Origin: UBA11865 sp041570195
Lineage (GTDB): Bacteria; Chloroflexota; Anaerolineae; Promineifilales; Promineifilaceae
DNA: 64,000 nucleotides
Direction: 5' to 3'
NCBI GenBank assembly: GCA_041570195.1
Contig: JBFFWQ010000015.1
Coordinates: 10,122-74,121, forward strand
Part shown: piece after piece, positions 50,697-59,573 of the stretch
Layout of the letters: each line of letters begins with the position of its first letter
Position numbering within the stretch: position 1 is the stretch's first letter
Notes under the pieces: generated by a model
What the model was told of the DNA's origin: nothing
The model's database searches: none
What the model saw: only the letters and a program-made list of their open reading frames with translations
Program-made: the position numbers and the translations under genes

Positions 50697-52712
50697 TCAG
50701 CTAATAGCCTCGGCCATGAGCTGGGCGACATCCTGAACCTGCATCGCTTCTCCGGCTTCGACATTGGCATCATTCATCATTATGGCACAGAATGGGCAAC
50801 CTGTCGCCAGTACTTTCGCACCGGTTGCCCGGGCCTCGGCGTACCGATTACTGCTGACCGCCTCCTGACCATGCTCTTCTTCCTTCCACATTTGGGCCCC
50901 ACCTGCGCCACAGCAGAAAGAGCCTTCGCGGTTGCGCTCCATCTCCAACAGGGCCATACCGGCTTTGGCCAGCGCCTCGCGGGGCGCGTCATACTCGCCG
51001 TTCTGACGGCCCAGATAACATGGATCGTGGAAGGTGGCTTGTTGCAAAACCTGGCCGTTCTTCAACGTTAACTTGCCTTTGCCGACCAGCTCACCAATGT
51101 ATTGCGTGTGGTGCAGGACCCGAAAGTCGGCGCCGAAGTCACCATATTCTTTGCCCAAGGTGTGGAAGCAGTGCGGGCAAGTAGTCACGATCGTCTTCTT
51201 GTCGGCGCCAATGCCCTGCAATACTTCGATATTCATCATGGCCATCTCAAAGAAGAGATACTCATTGCCGGCCCGGCGGGCGCTGTCTCCGGTGCAACTT
51301 TCGTCGTTGCCCAGCACTGCGTAGCTGACGCCCGCGCTATTCAGCACCGTTGCCATGGCCCGAGCGATCTCCTGGGCGTTGGGATCAAAAGCCCCGGCGC
51401 AGCCGACCCAATATAGCACATCAAATTCCGGGTTTTGCTCGACCGTAGGCACAACGAAATCGAGCGGCGCTGCCCAGACCAAGCGATCTTCCGTCATTCC
51501 CCAGGGATTGGCCATGCGCTCCATTCCGTTAAAAGCCGCCTTAAGTTCCTGGGGAAAGGCGCTTTCCATGAGAACCTGGTTCTGGCGAATGTTCATGATG
51601 TCGAACATCGGCTCATTGCCAACCGGGCAGACCTCGACGCAGGCGCCGCAGGTTGTACAGGCCCAGACGGCGCTTTCGCTAATACCATAGTCCAGCAGCA
51701 GTTGACCGTCCTCTTCGCCGGCCGCCAGTGTGGTCATCGAATGCTTCGTATAGAATCGTTTGTTGATCTCCAGCGCTGACGGAGATAGTTCTTTGCCGGT
51801 CACATAGGCTGGGCAAGCGTCCTGGCAGCGGTTGCACATGATACAGGCGAAGGCATCCAGCACCTGCGTCTGTGAGAGATCCGTGAGTCGAGCCGCGCCG
51901 AATTGCTCGATGGATTCATCTTCAAAGTCGAGGGCCTCCAGTGCGCCTGGCGATCTGCGCTTTGGCCGGCTGGCGATATTGACCGGCCCCATGAAAAGAT
52001 GGGCATGTTTGGTATAGGGGAAATAGGGAAGGAACAGCAAGATCAAGCCCAAGGCAAACCACCAACTGGCATGCCAACCGATCTCCAGGCCCTCGGCCGA
52101 GATTCCCAACCATAGACTGCTGACCAGGCTGGCGAAGGGCTGCCAGGCATCGGCGCCATCCATGACAATCGCGAAGCTTTGCCCCAAGAATCGAAATCCG
52201 ACATGCAAGAAGATGAAGCCAGCGACGATGAATGAATCCCGAGCAATGCCCGATGCGGCATTTGGATAGAGTTTGACGTTTTCGCGAACGGTCAGCGCCG
52301 AATCCCGAGCGATGAAGCGGCGCACGACGAAGTAAACGACGCCGACCAGAACGGCCACGCTGAACACGTCGGCCACCAGGCGATAGAGCCCACCCAAAGT
52401 TGTATCGCCCAGAAAGTGGAAATCGGCAACGTAGCCTTCGACAACGTCAATCAGATTTACCAGGCCATAAAAAACGAAGCCCCAGGCGACACCGTAATGG
52501 AATATTGACGCGATCCGACGTCGGTGGATAATGCCGCCCTGGTTCAACAAGGCTACGGTAAAATCGACGACGAAACGGACCATGGAGCCGACGGCGATCT
52601 GGCCTTGGCCGCGCAAGATCGTGCGGATCATCCGGCCGAAGGTCACGTAGGCAGCAGAAAGAGAAACGACGACCAAGAGAAAGAAGAGGACTTTTTCGAC
52701 GGTTGTAAGCAT
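50697..52712 (-). CDS. Membrane Fe-S oxidoreductase, HdrD/YwjF-like
   Basis: The product has 671 residues with an ACGAGGAG ribosome site. Residues 1-250 contain about five to six membrane helices like nitrate-reductase gamma/HdrE. Two 4Fe-4S motifs follow (CIMCNRCQDACP, CTTCGACVEVCP). Two CCG-type domains end the chain: one with CTGDSARRAGNE and TTCPHCFHTLGKEY, where one Cys of CCG is Thr, the other with HDPCYLG, SFCCGAGGAQM and GCPFC. The same layout is found in B. subtilis YwjF and ETF-linked quinone reductases, which pass electrons from acyl-CoA oxidation to quinone. No etf genes are adjacent, so the donor is inferred. Confidence 0.9.
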   Translation of the reverse strand: MLTTVEKVLFFLLVVVSLSAAYVTFGRMIRTILRGQGQIAVGSMVRFVVDFTVALLNQGGIIHRRRIASIFHYGVAWGFVFYGLVNLIDVVEGYVADFHFLGDTTLGGLYRLVADVFSVAVLVGVVYFVVRRFIARDSALTVRENVKLYPNAASGIARDSFIVAGFIFLHVGFRFLGQSFAIVMDGADAWQPFASLVSSLWLGISAEGLEIGWHASWWFALGLILLFLPYFPYTKHAHLFMGPVNIASRPKRRSPGALEALDFEDESIEQFGAARLTDLSQTQVLDAFACIMCNRCQDACPAYVTGKELSPSALEINKRFYTKHSMTTLAAGEEDGQLLLDYGISESAVWACTTCGACVEVCPVGNEPMFDIMNIRQNQVLMESAFPQELKAAFNGMERMANPWGMTEDRLVWAAPLDFVVPTVEQNPEFDVLYWVGCAGAFDPNAQEIARAMATVLNSAGVSYAVLGNDESCTGDSARRAGNEYLFFEMAMMNIEVLQGIGADKKTIVTTCPHCFHTLGKEYGDFGADFRVLHHTQYIGELVGKGKLTLKNGQVLQQATFHDPCYLGRQNGEYDAPREALAKAGMALLEMERNREGSFCCGAGGAQMWKEEEHGQEAVSSNRYAEARATGAKVLATGCPFCAIMMNDANVEAGEAMQVQDVAQLMAEAIS

Positions 52713-52892
52713 GATCTCCTCGTTCCTGACAATATGGCCGAATCGCGCCGGAACTCACCCGGCCGGCAGTTGCACGCAACAATCGTGAGTTTATCATATC
52801 TGAAGGGCCTCACAAAGCGGCCGCGGTCCTGCGTATTACAGCCGGAGGGTTGAAATAAGCCGCGCATAAGACGACGCGCCCTGGGGGTGAGG

Positions 52893-52898
52893 TATAAT
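52893..52898 (+). promoter_or_regulatory. -10 box of the glycoside hydrolase gene, leaderless type
   Basis: TATAAT ends 8 bases before the ATG at 52907, and no Shine-Dalgarno is present. No good -35 is seen. Confidence 0.55.
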
Positions 52899-52906
52899 TG
52901 CAGCCT

Positions 52907-54274
52907 ATGTCTGGCAAGCGAAGAGCGTTGCGCCCATTGATCGGGCTTCTAGCAGCTTTTGTGTTGTTGATCGCCCTGTGGCCCAATGCCTCTTCCTTAT
53001 ACGATCTGACTGGCGAGGAAGCGCTGCCCGCGCAGTTGCGTGGCGTCGTACACTGGATGTATACGGCCATTCGTCCCCAGCCCGATCTCGCGTCCGGGGC
53101 TCAAATCACTCACGCCGAGCTCAGGCCATTCGGCATGAATACCTTCTTACAGCAGGAAGTGCTGCCCGAGGTCAGAGAACAGAGCCTAAACATGCTGAAA
53201 GAAGCCGGATTCGGTTTCATCCGCCAGCAGTTTGCCTGGGAAGACATTGAAGTCCATGGTAAGGACGATTTCGTAGACCGGCGCAACGATCCGGCCGGCG
53301 TCGACGCCTGGGCCAAGTATGACAACATCGTCGATCTAGCCGAGCAGAACGATATCGAGATTATCGCCCGGCTAGACAACCCGCCGGCCTGGTCGCGGGT
53401 CATGACCGACACGATAGGCACCCACGCCCCGCCTGACGACTTCGACGATTACGGTGATTTTGTCGAGGCGGTTGTCAAACGCTACCGCGGCCGGATCACT
53501 TACTTCCAATTATGGAACGAACCGAATATTTATCCCGAATGGGGCGAGCAGTTCGTCGAGCCAGAGACTTTCACTGAACTTATGTGCATCGGCTACACGC
53601 GGGCCAAGGCGGCGAATCCCGATGCAGTCGTTCTGGCTGGGGCGTTGTCGCCAACTATCGCCCTTGATGGCCGGGACCTCAACGATCTGGTCTTCTTGCA
53701 GCGCATGTACGCTGCCGGCGCGGGAGAGTGTTTCGACATCCTGTCGGCCCAGGGTTACGGATTATGGTCTGGTCCAACAGACCAGCGCTTGAGACCTACC
53801 GTCATTAATTACCCGCACGCAATGCTGTTGCGCGACGTTATGGTCCAGAATGGCGATGCAACCAAGCCGATATGGATCAGCGAAGCGGGTTGGAACACCG
53901 TGCCCGAGGGGATGGCCGATCCGTACGGCCGGGTCAACGCTGAACAACAGGGACGCTACGCCATTGAGGCTTACCAACGCGCTCAGGCCGACTGGCCCTG
54001 GGCCGGGGTGATTAACTACTGGTTCTTCAAACGAGCTTCCGACACGGAGACCAATCAGCCCTGGTACTACTTCCGCTTGCTGGAACCTGACTTCACGCCG
54101 ACCCAGGCCTGGGGCGAATTAGCCGACTATACTTCTGGCCCCGAGGCGCAGAAAGCGCAGACCCAAGCCGGCTTTGCCGACACCTGGCAATCGCTTCGAC
54201 CGGCTTTCGCCCTCCTCAGCGGCGCCGTCCTGTTTTTCCTGGTGCTACGATTCCTGTCGCCAAGCCAATCATGA
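52907..54274 (+). CDS. Membrane-tethered clan-A glycoside hydrolase
   Basis: The product has 455 residues from the ATG at 52907. An N-terminal hydrophobic helix (about 12-30) and a C-terminal one (about 430-450) flank an extracytoplasmic TIM barrel. The clan GH-A pair is visible: acid/base Glu in YFQLWNEPNIYP and nucleophile Glu in PIWISEAGWNT. GFGFIRQQFAWEDIE and ARLDNPPAW resemble GH39/GH5-like families. It probably trims or remodels an extracellular glycan. Its stop overlaps the next gene by four bases (ATGA), tying it to a membrane glycosyltransferase. Confidence 0.86.
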   Translation: MSGKRRALRPLIGLLAAFVLLIALWPNASSLYDLTGEEALPAQLRGVVHWMYTAIRPQPDLASGAQITHAELRPFGMNTFLQQEVLPEVREQSLNMLKEAGFGFIRQQFAWEDIEVHGKDDFVDRRNDPAGVDAWAKYDNIVDLAEQNDIEIIARLDNPPAWSRVMTDTIGTHAPPDDFDDYGDFVEAVVKRYRGRITYFQLWNEPNIYPEWGEQFVEPETFTELMCIGYTRAKAANPDAVVLAGALSPTIALDGRDLNDLVFLQRMYAAGAGECFDILSAQGYGLWSGPTDQRLRPTVINYPHAMLLRDVMVQNGDATKPIWISEAGWNTVPEGMADPYGRVNAEQQGRYAIEAYQRAQADWPWAGVINYWFFKRASDTETNQPWYYFRLLEPDFTPTQAWGELADYTSGPEAQKAQTQAGFADTWQSLRPAFALLSGAVLFFLVLRFLSPSQS

Positions 54275-56253
54275 ACCAGACCATCAAGCAGCGTCGCGCC
54301 GTAGCGGTCATGGCGGCCGTGCTCCTGCTGGCGGCTGTCTTTCGTTTTCATCTTCTGGAAGCCCAATCTTTTTGGAACGACGAAGGCAACAGCGCCAGGT
54401 TGAGCGAACGCTCGCTGGCGTTGATCGTCGAGGGAACAGCCAGTGACATCCATCCGCCGCTTTATTACTTGCTTCTCCGCGGCTGGCGACTCTTGGCTAG
54501 CGAGACAGAGTTTGGCCTTCGGGCGTTTTCGGCATTCTTGGGCGTCGGTCTCGTGGCGACCGTCTATAGCCTGGGTCGCCATTTGATCGGGCCAACCGGC
54601 CGTGGCGCAGCGATCGTTGGCGCTTTCCTGGCGGCCATCAATCCAGCCCTCATTTACTACAGCCAGGAAGCGCGCATGTACGAGCTACTGGCTTTTTTGG
54701 CGTTGCTTTCAACGCTATTGCTGGTCCACTTCTTGGAGGGTAAATCGCGGCGACTTGGCCTGGCCATCGCCTATGTCATCATAACCACGGCCGGCCTTTA
54801 CACCCATTACTTCTATCCAGCGGTGCTCGTGGCTCAAAATCTGGTCTATGTCTTCTGGCTGTATGGCCAGAGACGGTCCGGTCGGATTCGCGTGTGGCCA
54901 GAGGCGCGGGCCTGGTTGCTGATGATGCTGGCTTCTTTCTTGCTGTACCTGCCCTGGCTACCGATCTTCATCAGGCAAGCCGGCGGCCGGTCCGCTATCC
55001 GGCCGGCGCTAGGCAACTTCCTGGAAGAAAGCGCGACATGGTTGACGGCCGGTCCAACCGGATTTCCAGAAGCAACTACCCTCACTTTGCTGGCCTTTTT
55101 CCTATTGGCCGCGGTCGGTGCTTATTTAGGTCGTTATGTCAAGCGTTCTGGGTTAACCTTCACGGCCACACTGCTCTCAATGGCCATCGTTCCGCTGCTA
55201 CTAATGTGGCTTGTCGCCGCTACACAGCCGGCTTTTTTCAAATTCTTGTTGGTGATCATCCCGTCGCTGTGCCTGTTGGCCGGTGCAGGTTGGTGGTGGG
55301 GCTGGCATCGTACGAGAGGCGTTTTGGCGAGGCGTTCGAAGACAGATGCCGGCGCATCGTCGGCCAAGATCGCGCGGCGGCTGGCTCTCATCGTTCTGGC
55401 TGTTACGATCCTATGGGGCTCCTACCAATCGCTGCGTAATATGTACTATGAGCCCGAATATGCCCGGGCCGACTATCGGGCCATAGCGGCCCAGATCGCG
55501 TCCGAGAATCGACCTTACGCGGCCGTTGTCCTCAACGCGGCCAACCAATGGGAGGTCTTCACTTACTATCATCAGGAAGGCGCCCCCGTTTTCCCCATCC
55601 CGCGCGGCTACCCAGACCCCGCAGTCATTGACGATGAGCTAAGCGACATTATCGCCAACCATGAACGGATCTACGCCATTTTCTGGGGCGAAGCCCAGCG
55701 CGATCCTCAACGTTTGGTCGAGCGATGGCTGGACGCCAATACCTTTAAAGCTCGCGAGGAATGGATCGGCGATGTGCGCTTCGTCACCTATGCCGTCGCC
55801 GGAAGTCCGGCTTTGGGCGAACCAGTCGAGGAATTAGTTGAGGCGACCGACCTGCGATGGGGCGACGCTATACAGTTGGCGGGTTTCACGCTCAGCTCGG
55901 CCGAGTTAACGGCCGGCGACATTGTGAAGGTCGCCCTCTCTTGGCAGAATGACCGACCACTGCCAGAACGATACAAGGTCTTTTTGCACCTGGTCGATAG
56001 CCAGGGACAGATCGTCGCCCAACGGGACAGCGAACCAGGCGGTGGACTGGCCTTGACCACTACCTGGCTGCCTGGCGAAACGATCGTCGATCATCATGGC
56101 CTACTGATCCCGCTGGGGACACCCAGCGGCGAATATCGATTGTTGCTTGGTCTCTATGAGTTGGCCGATCCAGCCGCCCGGCTTACGGTCGAGACGTCCG
56201 GGGGAACCACTGACGCATTTCCTTTGGGCACGATCGTGGTCGGTGATAGTTGA
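54271..56253 (+). CDS. GT39-type membrane mannosyltransferase with C-terminal beta domain
   Basis: The product has 660 residues. About ten membrane helices occupy residues 10-400. The catalytic first loop has FWNDEGNSARLSERSL and DIHPPLYYLLLRGWRL, the Asp/Glu plus HPPLY pattern of dolichol- or polyprenyl-phosphate-dependent mannosyltransferases. From about 510 a soluble beta-sandwich follows (LAGFTLSSAELTAGDIVKVA, VFLHLVDSQGQIVAQRDSEP, SGEYRLLLGLYE), related to the tail of the glycosyltransferase at 31259. Its start codon overlaps the upstream glycoside hydrolase stop, so the two products probably work on the same surface glycan. Confidence 0.86.
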   Translation: MNQTIKQRRAVAVMAAVLLLAAVFRFHLLEAQSFWNDEGNSARLSERSLALIVEGTASDIHPPLYYLLLRGWRLLASETEFGLRAFSAFLGVGLVATVYSLGRHLIGPTGRGAAIVGAFLAAINPALIYYSQEARMYELLAFLALLSTLLLVHFLEGKSRRLGLAIAYVIITTAGLYTHYFYPAVLVAQNLVYVFWLYGQRRSGRIRVWPEARAWLLMMLASFLLYLPWLPIFIRQAGGRSAIRPALGNFLEESATWLTAGPTGFPEATTLTLLAFFLLAAVGAYLGRYVKRSGLTFTATLLSMAIVPLLLMWLVAATQPAFFKFLLVIIPSLCLLAGAGWWWGWHRTRGVLARRSKTDAGASSAKIARRLALIVLAVTILWGSYQSLRNMYYEPEYARADYRAIAAQIASENRPYAAVVLNAANQWEVFTYYHQEGAPVFPIPRGYPDPAVIDDELSDIIANHERIYAIFWGEAQRDPQRLVERWLDANTFKAREEWIGDVRFVTYAVAGSPALGEPVEELVEATDLRWGDAIQLAGFTLSSAELTAGDIVKVALSWQNDRPLPERYKVFLHLVDSQGQIVAQRDSEPGGGLALTTTWLPGETIVDHHGLLIPLGTPSGEYRLLLGLYELADPAARLTVETSGGTTDAFPLGTIVVGDS

Positions 56254-56265
56254 ACACCTCCGGCA

Positions 56266-56295
56266 GAAGCTGCCGCAGCAGAAGTTGCCGCAGCA
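56266..56295. repeat. Two tandem 15-bp repeats
   Basis: GAAGCTGCCGCAGCA is followed by GAAGTTGCCGCAGCA (one mismatch) in the short spacer between two convergent genes. Confidence 0.5.
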
Positions 56296-56315
56296 AACGG
56301 TGCCAGGCGTCCAGA

Positions 56316-57305
56316 TCACACCAACAGATCCTCTCCATAAGCGAACAGGGCCGGCGTTCCGCCAGTATGCCAGAATAGGACGCGCTCATTAGCCTGGAAC
56401 ATTCCCTTGGCGATCATGTCCAGTAGACCGCCCATGGCCCGGCCGGTGTAAACCGGATCGAGTGCGATTCCCTCCAGCCGGGCGACCAGATTAATGGCCT
56501 GCCGCTCATTGTCGCCCAGGACGCCATAACCGCCGCCCAGATAGTCGGCGTTCACCTCGACGCGATCGGCCAGCGACGGCCGGTCCAGACCCAGGAATTC
56601 GGCCGTCGACACGGCCAATTCGGTAACCAACGACTTCAGATCGAGCTCAGGAACGTCGATGCTGATACCCATGATACGCCCGCGGTAGCCATAAACATGG
56701 GCGCCCAAGACCATGCCAGCCTGTGTGCCGGCGCTGCTACTGGCCACCACCATCATGTCGATCATCTCGCCAGTCGCCGCCAATTGGTCCATCGCTTCCC
56801 TCATGGCCAGCACATATCCGGTGGCGCCCACGGAATTGGAACCTCCTTTGAGCACAATGTATGGTCGCCGGCCGGCGGCCTTCAGAGCTTCGGCCGTCTC
56901 GGTCATTACCTGTTCAGGCGGTCGATCGCCAGCCCAACATAGCTCACTGCCCACGAGCCGATCCAGGAGCAGATTGCCGTCCAATTCTCCCGGCGCCTGG
57001 CCGCGCAACACTAGCGAACAACCCAGACCACGCCGAGCGGCGGCCGCCGCCGTTTGGCGGCAATGGTTGCTTTGCGGTCCGCCGGTCGTGATCAGGTGAT
57101 CCTTGCCCTGTGCCAGGGCGTCGGCCACCAAGAATTCCAATTTACGGGTCTTATTCCCGCCCAGCGCCAGGCCAGTCTGGTCATCGCGCTTGATAAGGAG
57201 TTTCGGGCCGCCCAGGTGTGCCGACAGGCGGTCCATGTGCTCGATGCGCGTCGGCAAATGAGCGAGGCTGGTACGAGCGGGAAAATTTGGTTTCACGAGA
57301 TTCAT
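56316..57305 (-). CDS. ACC deaminase / D-cysteine desulfhydrase family PLP enzyme
   Basis: The product has 329 residues from the ATG at 57305; the nearby AAGG is too close to be a normal ribosome site, so the start is not certain. Fold-type II PLP features are clear: the Schiff-base Lys in ALGGNKTRKLEFLV, TTGGPQSNHCRQTAAAA for phosphate and carboxylate contacts, and VVASSSAGTQAGMVLGAH. Members open 1-aminocyclopropane-1-carboxylate or release sulfide from D-cysteine, and sequence alone does not separate these. Cytoplasmic. It is divergent from the metallophosphoesterase gene. Confidence 0.88.
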   Translation of the reverse strand: MNLVKPNFPARTSLAHLPTRIEHMDRLSAHLGGPKLLIKRDDQTGLALGGNKTRKLEFLVADALAQGKDHLITTGGPQSNHCRQTAAAAARRGLGCSLVLRGQAPGELDGNLLLDRLVGSELCWAGDRPPEQVMTETAEALKAAGRRPYIVLKGGSNSVGATGYVLAMREAMDQLAATGEMIDMMVVASSSAGTQAGMVLGAHVYGYRGRIMGISIDVPELDLKSLVTELAVSTAEFLGLDRPSLADRVEVNADYLGGGYGVLGDNERQAINLVARLEGIALDPVYTGRAMGGLLDMIAKGMFQANERVLFWHTGGTPALFAYGEDLLV

Positions 57306-57399
57306 CCTTATCGGACTTCTGTCCGGGTTACGGAGAAATAGACGATCACAGAACCGATGGCTGGACAATGGGGCTATTTGGTGCCCGCCGTGCCAGCCT

Positions 57400-57405
57400 T
57401 ATAAT
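57400..57405 (+). promoter_or_regulatory. -10 box upstream of the metallophosphoesterase
   Basis: TATAAT at 57400-57405 coincides with a possible TTG start at 57405. It argues that translation begins further downstream, at the TTG at 57441. Confidence 0.5.
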
Positions 57406-57440
57406 TGGAGACAGTTCTTTATCCGGCACGAGGTCGATCA

Positions 57441-58676
57441 TTGACGAACAACCTGAATCAAAGTGAGTATCCGTCAGAAGATGTCCTTGTCAAGAGCCTT
57501 TTTCATCGGACGCTGGTGCTCTTCCACCGCCCGGCCGATTGGCCAGCTTGGCAAGTATTCCTGACCTTACTGATCCCGCTGGCGGCCGTCGGCCTGGCCT
57601 GGACGCTAAGCTCCGGCCTGGGACGGCAAGGGCTGTTGGCAGCCGGTTTGCTAGCCCTTTTCTTCTTCGCCGACGCGCTACTCTTGCACAGTTTGCCTGC
57701 GCGCGGCATATCCTACGGGCCCTGGCAATCCCAGTTATTTGCGCTGGCCATTCCCCGAACGATAGTTGCTATGGCCTGCATCCCGGTTTCCGTCTTGCTC
57801 GGGCAGATTTGGGGATTTTGGGGCCTATTCGGCTTGCAGCTGCTGGGCTCGGCCGCCCTTTACTATGGAACTCTAGTCGAACCTTTCCGCCTGGGATTGA
57901 CTCACCTCACTGTGAAAACGGATCGCCTGACGGCCGATGGCGAACCGATCAGGATCTTGCATATCAGCGACCTACACGTCGAGCGCTTGACCCGCCGAGA
58001 AGATAAGCTATTGGAGCTGATAGAGGAATCCCAGCCCGATTTGATCCTGATCACCGGCGATTATCTGAATTTGTCCTATGTGCGCGATCGACAGGCTCAG
58101 GCCGAGGTAAGCCACCTCTTGGCCCAGATATCGGCTCCCTACGGCGTCTACGCAACCCTTGGCAGCCCGCCGGTTGACGAGCGGGATGTGATCCCACCCT
58201 TGTTCGACGATCTGCCTGTCCATCTGCTGGTCAATGAGTGTGTGGTCGTTGAGTTGGAAGGCGACCGGCGAATGGCCCTACTGGGACTGGATTGCAGCCA
58301 CCATTTAGCCACCGATACACTGGCGCTAGATCGGCTTGTGTCCGCATCGCCAAATAGCATGCCAAATGTCTTACTGCATCACGCGCCAGACCTCATGCCC
58401 GAGGCGACTGCGCACAATATTGACCTCTACCTGTGCGGCCACACCCATGGCGGTCAGGTGCGCTTGCCGATCATCGGTGCCGTCTTGACCAGTTCCCAGT
58501 TGGGAAAGCGCTATGAAATGGGGCTTTATCAAGAAGGTCGAACCCACATGTACGTCAGCCGCGGCGTTGGATTGGAAGGCTTGAGCGCGCCGCGGGTCCG
58601 CTTTCTGGCGCCACCCGAAATCACTTTGATAACAGTTCGGGGCCGCCAGCAGGACTCTGATCAGCTGGTTACATAG
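57441..58676 (+). CDS. Membrane-bound metallophosphoesterase (YaeI-like)
   Basis: The product has 411 residues if translation starts at the TTG at 57441, which has CGAGGT 6 bases upstream. Four hydrophobic helices (residues about 30-150) precede a calcineurin-like phosphoesterase domain: ILHISDLHVERL (D-x-H), LILITGDYLNL (GD), a short NE-type loop (GSPPV, LLVNECVV), LLHHAPDLMPE and LCGHTHGGQVRLP (GHxH). These bind two metal ions. Relatives hydrolyse UDP-sugar or lipid phosphates at the membrane. The substrate is unknown. Confidence 0.87.
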   Translation: MTNNLNQSEYPSEDVLVKSLFHRTLVLFHRPADWPAWQVFLTLLIPLAAVGLAWTLSSGLGRQGLLAAGLLALFFFADALLLHSLPARGISYGPWQSQLFALAIPRTIVAMACIPVSVLLGQIWGFWGLFGLQLLGSAALYYGTLVEPFRLGLTHLTVKTDRLTADGEPIRILHISDLHVERLTRREDKLLELIEESQPDLILITGDYLNLSYVRDRQAQAEVSHLLAQISAPYGVYATLGSPPVDERDVIPPLFDDLPVHLLVNECVVVELEGDRRMALLGLDCSHHLATDTLALDRLVSASPNSMPNVLLHHAPDLMPEATAHNIDLYLCGHTHGGQVRLPIIGAVLTSSQLGKRYEMGLYQEGRTHMYVSRGVGLEGLSAPRVRFLAPPEITLITVRGRQQDSDQLVT

Positions 58677-58903
58677 AAGCAGTACTATTAACGCGAGCGA
58701 GGTGAGCATATCCTCTGATGCGACTCGCCCGGCGACCTCAGATGCCAAACTCGCCATATTTGCAAAGCGTAAGAACCTTCAAACTCCGCAACTTCTAACC
58801 ATTCTTAACGTAGTTGAATAGTGAGATGAAATAATGAGCCGGCTCCCCGGACGGCGACTCGGCCGGGCGTTCGGAAGGTACAGATAAGAGTTAAGGATAA
58901 GAA

Positions 58904-59338
58904 ATGACAACAACTGCGGTTAAGACGAATGTTGGACAGCCAGTTCAGCAACTGCCGTTCATATTGCGGGTGATCTGGTTCTTTGTTTTAGGTTGGGAAC
59001 TGACTGGCGCCTGGATTCTGATCGCCTGGGCGCTGAACATGACCATCATCGGCCTGCCGTTGGGCTTGTGGATGATCAACCGGGTTCCACAGGTTCTCAC
59101 GTTGAAAGCCAGGTCAGGCGAGTGGGAGACCGATCCGGCGACGGGCAAGACGCGTTACGTTTCTGCCGGGCAGGCGCCCTGGCTGGTGCGAGCCCTTTAC
59201 TTCGTATTCGTTGGCTGGTGGCTGAGCCTTCTATGGGCGGCCGTCGCCTGGCTGCTATGCATTACGATCATTGGGCTGCCTCTGGGCATCTTAATGTTGC
59301 ACAGCCTGCCAGCAGTCACGACTCTGCAGCGAGGCTAA
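58904..59338 (+). CDS. YccF-domain membrane protein
   Basis: The product has 144 residues with AAGGATAAG before the ATG. Two similar halves each carry a hydrophobic helix pair ending in TIIGLPLG (at about 44 and 120), the hallmark of YccF (DUF307) proteins. A soluble loop between them contains SGEWETDPATGKTRYVSAG. It is an integral inner-membrane protein of unknown function. It stands alone between two spacers of about 230 bases in which I see nothing certain. Confidence 0.88.
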   Translation: MTTTAVKTNVGQPVQQLPFILRVIWFFVLGWELTGAWILIAWALNMTIIGLPLGLWMINRVPQVLTLKARSGEWETDPATGKTRYVSAGQAPWLVRALYFVFVGWWLSLLWAAVAWLLCITIIGLPLGILMLHSLPAVTTLQRG

Positions 59339-59573
59339 ATACATACGCGCCCACCGCTTCAGCCACTCGAGGCGGCGGGCCGGTTCGCCCTCTTGACAGC
59401 CAACACATTTTCGAGGCTACTCTCCTAAAAGGCTGGAGAAGGCGAAGGGCACACTGATATTTTTCTTCCGCGCTCGTCCTAGTTCGTCCGCGTCCTATTC
59501 TCAATCCGTCAAGCAGCAGATCAATATCTCAACCCAACGCACCCTGGAGAGGCTTTCTCTGCGCTACCTTCGA

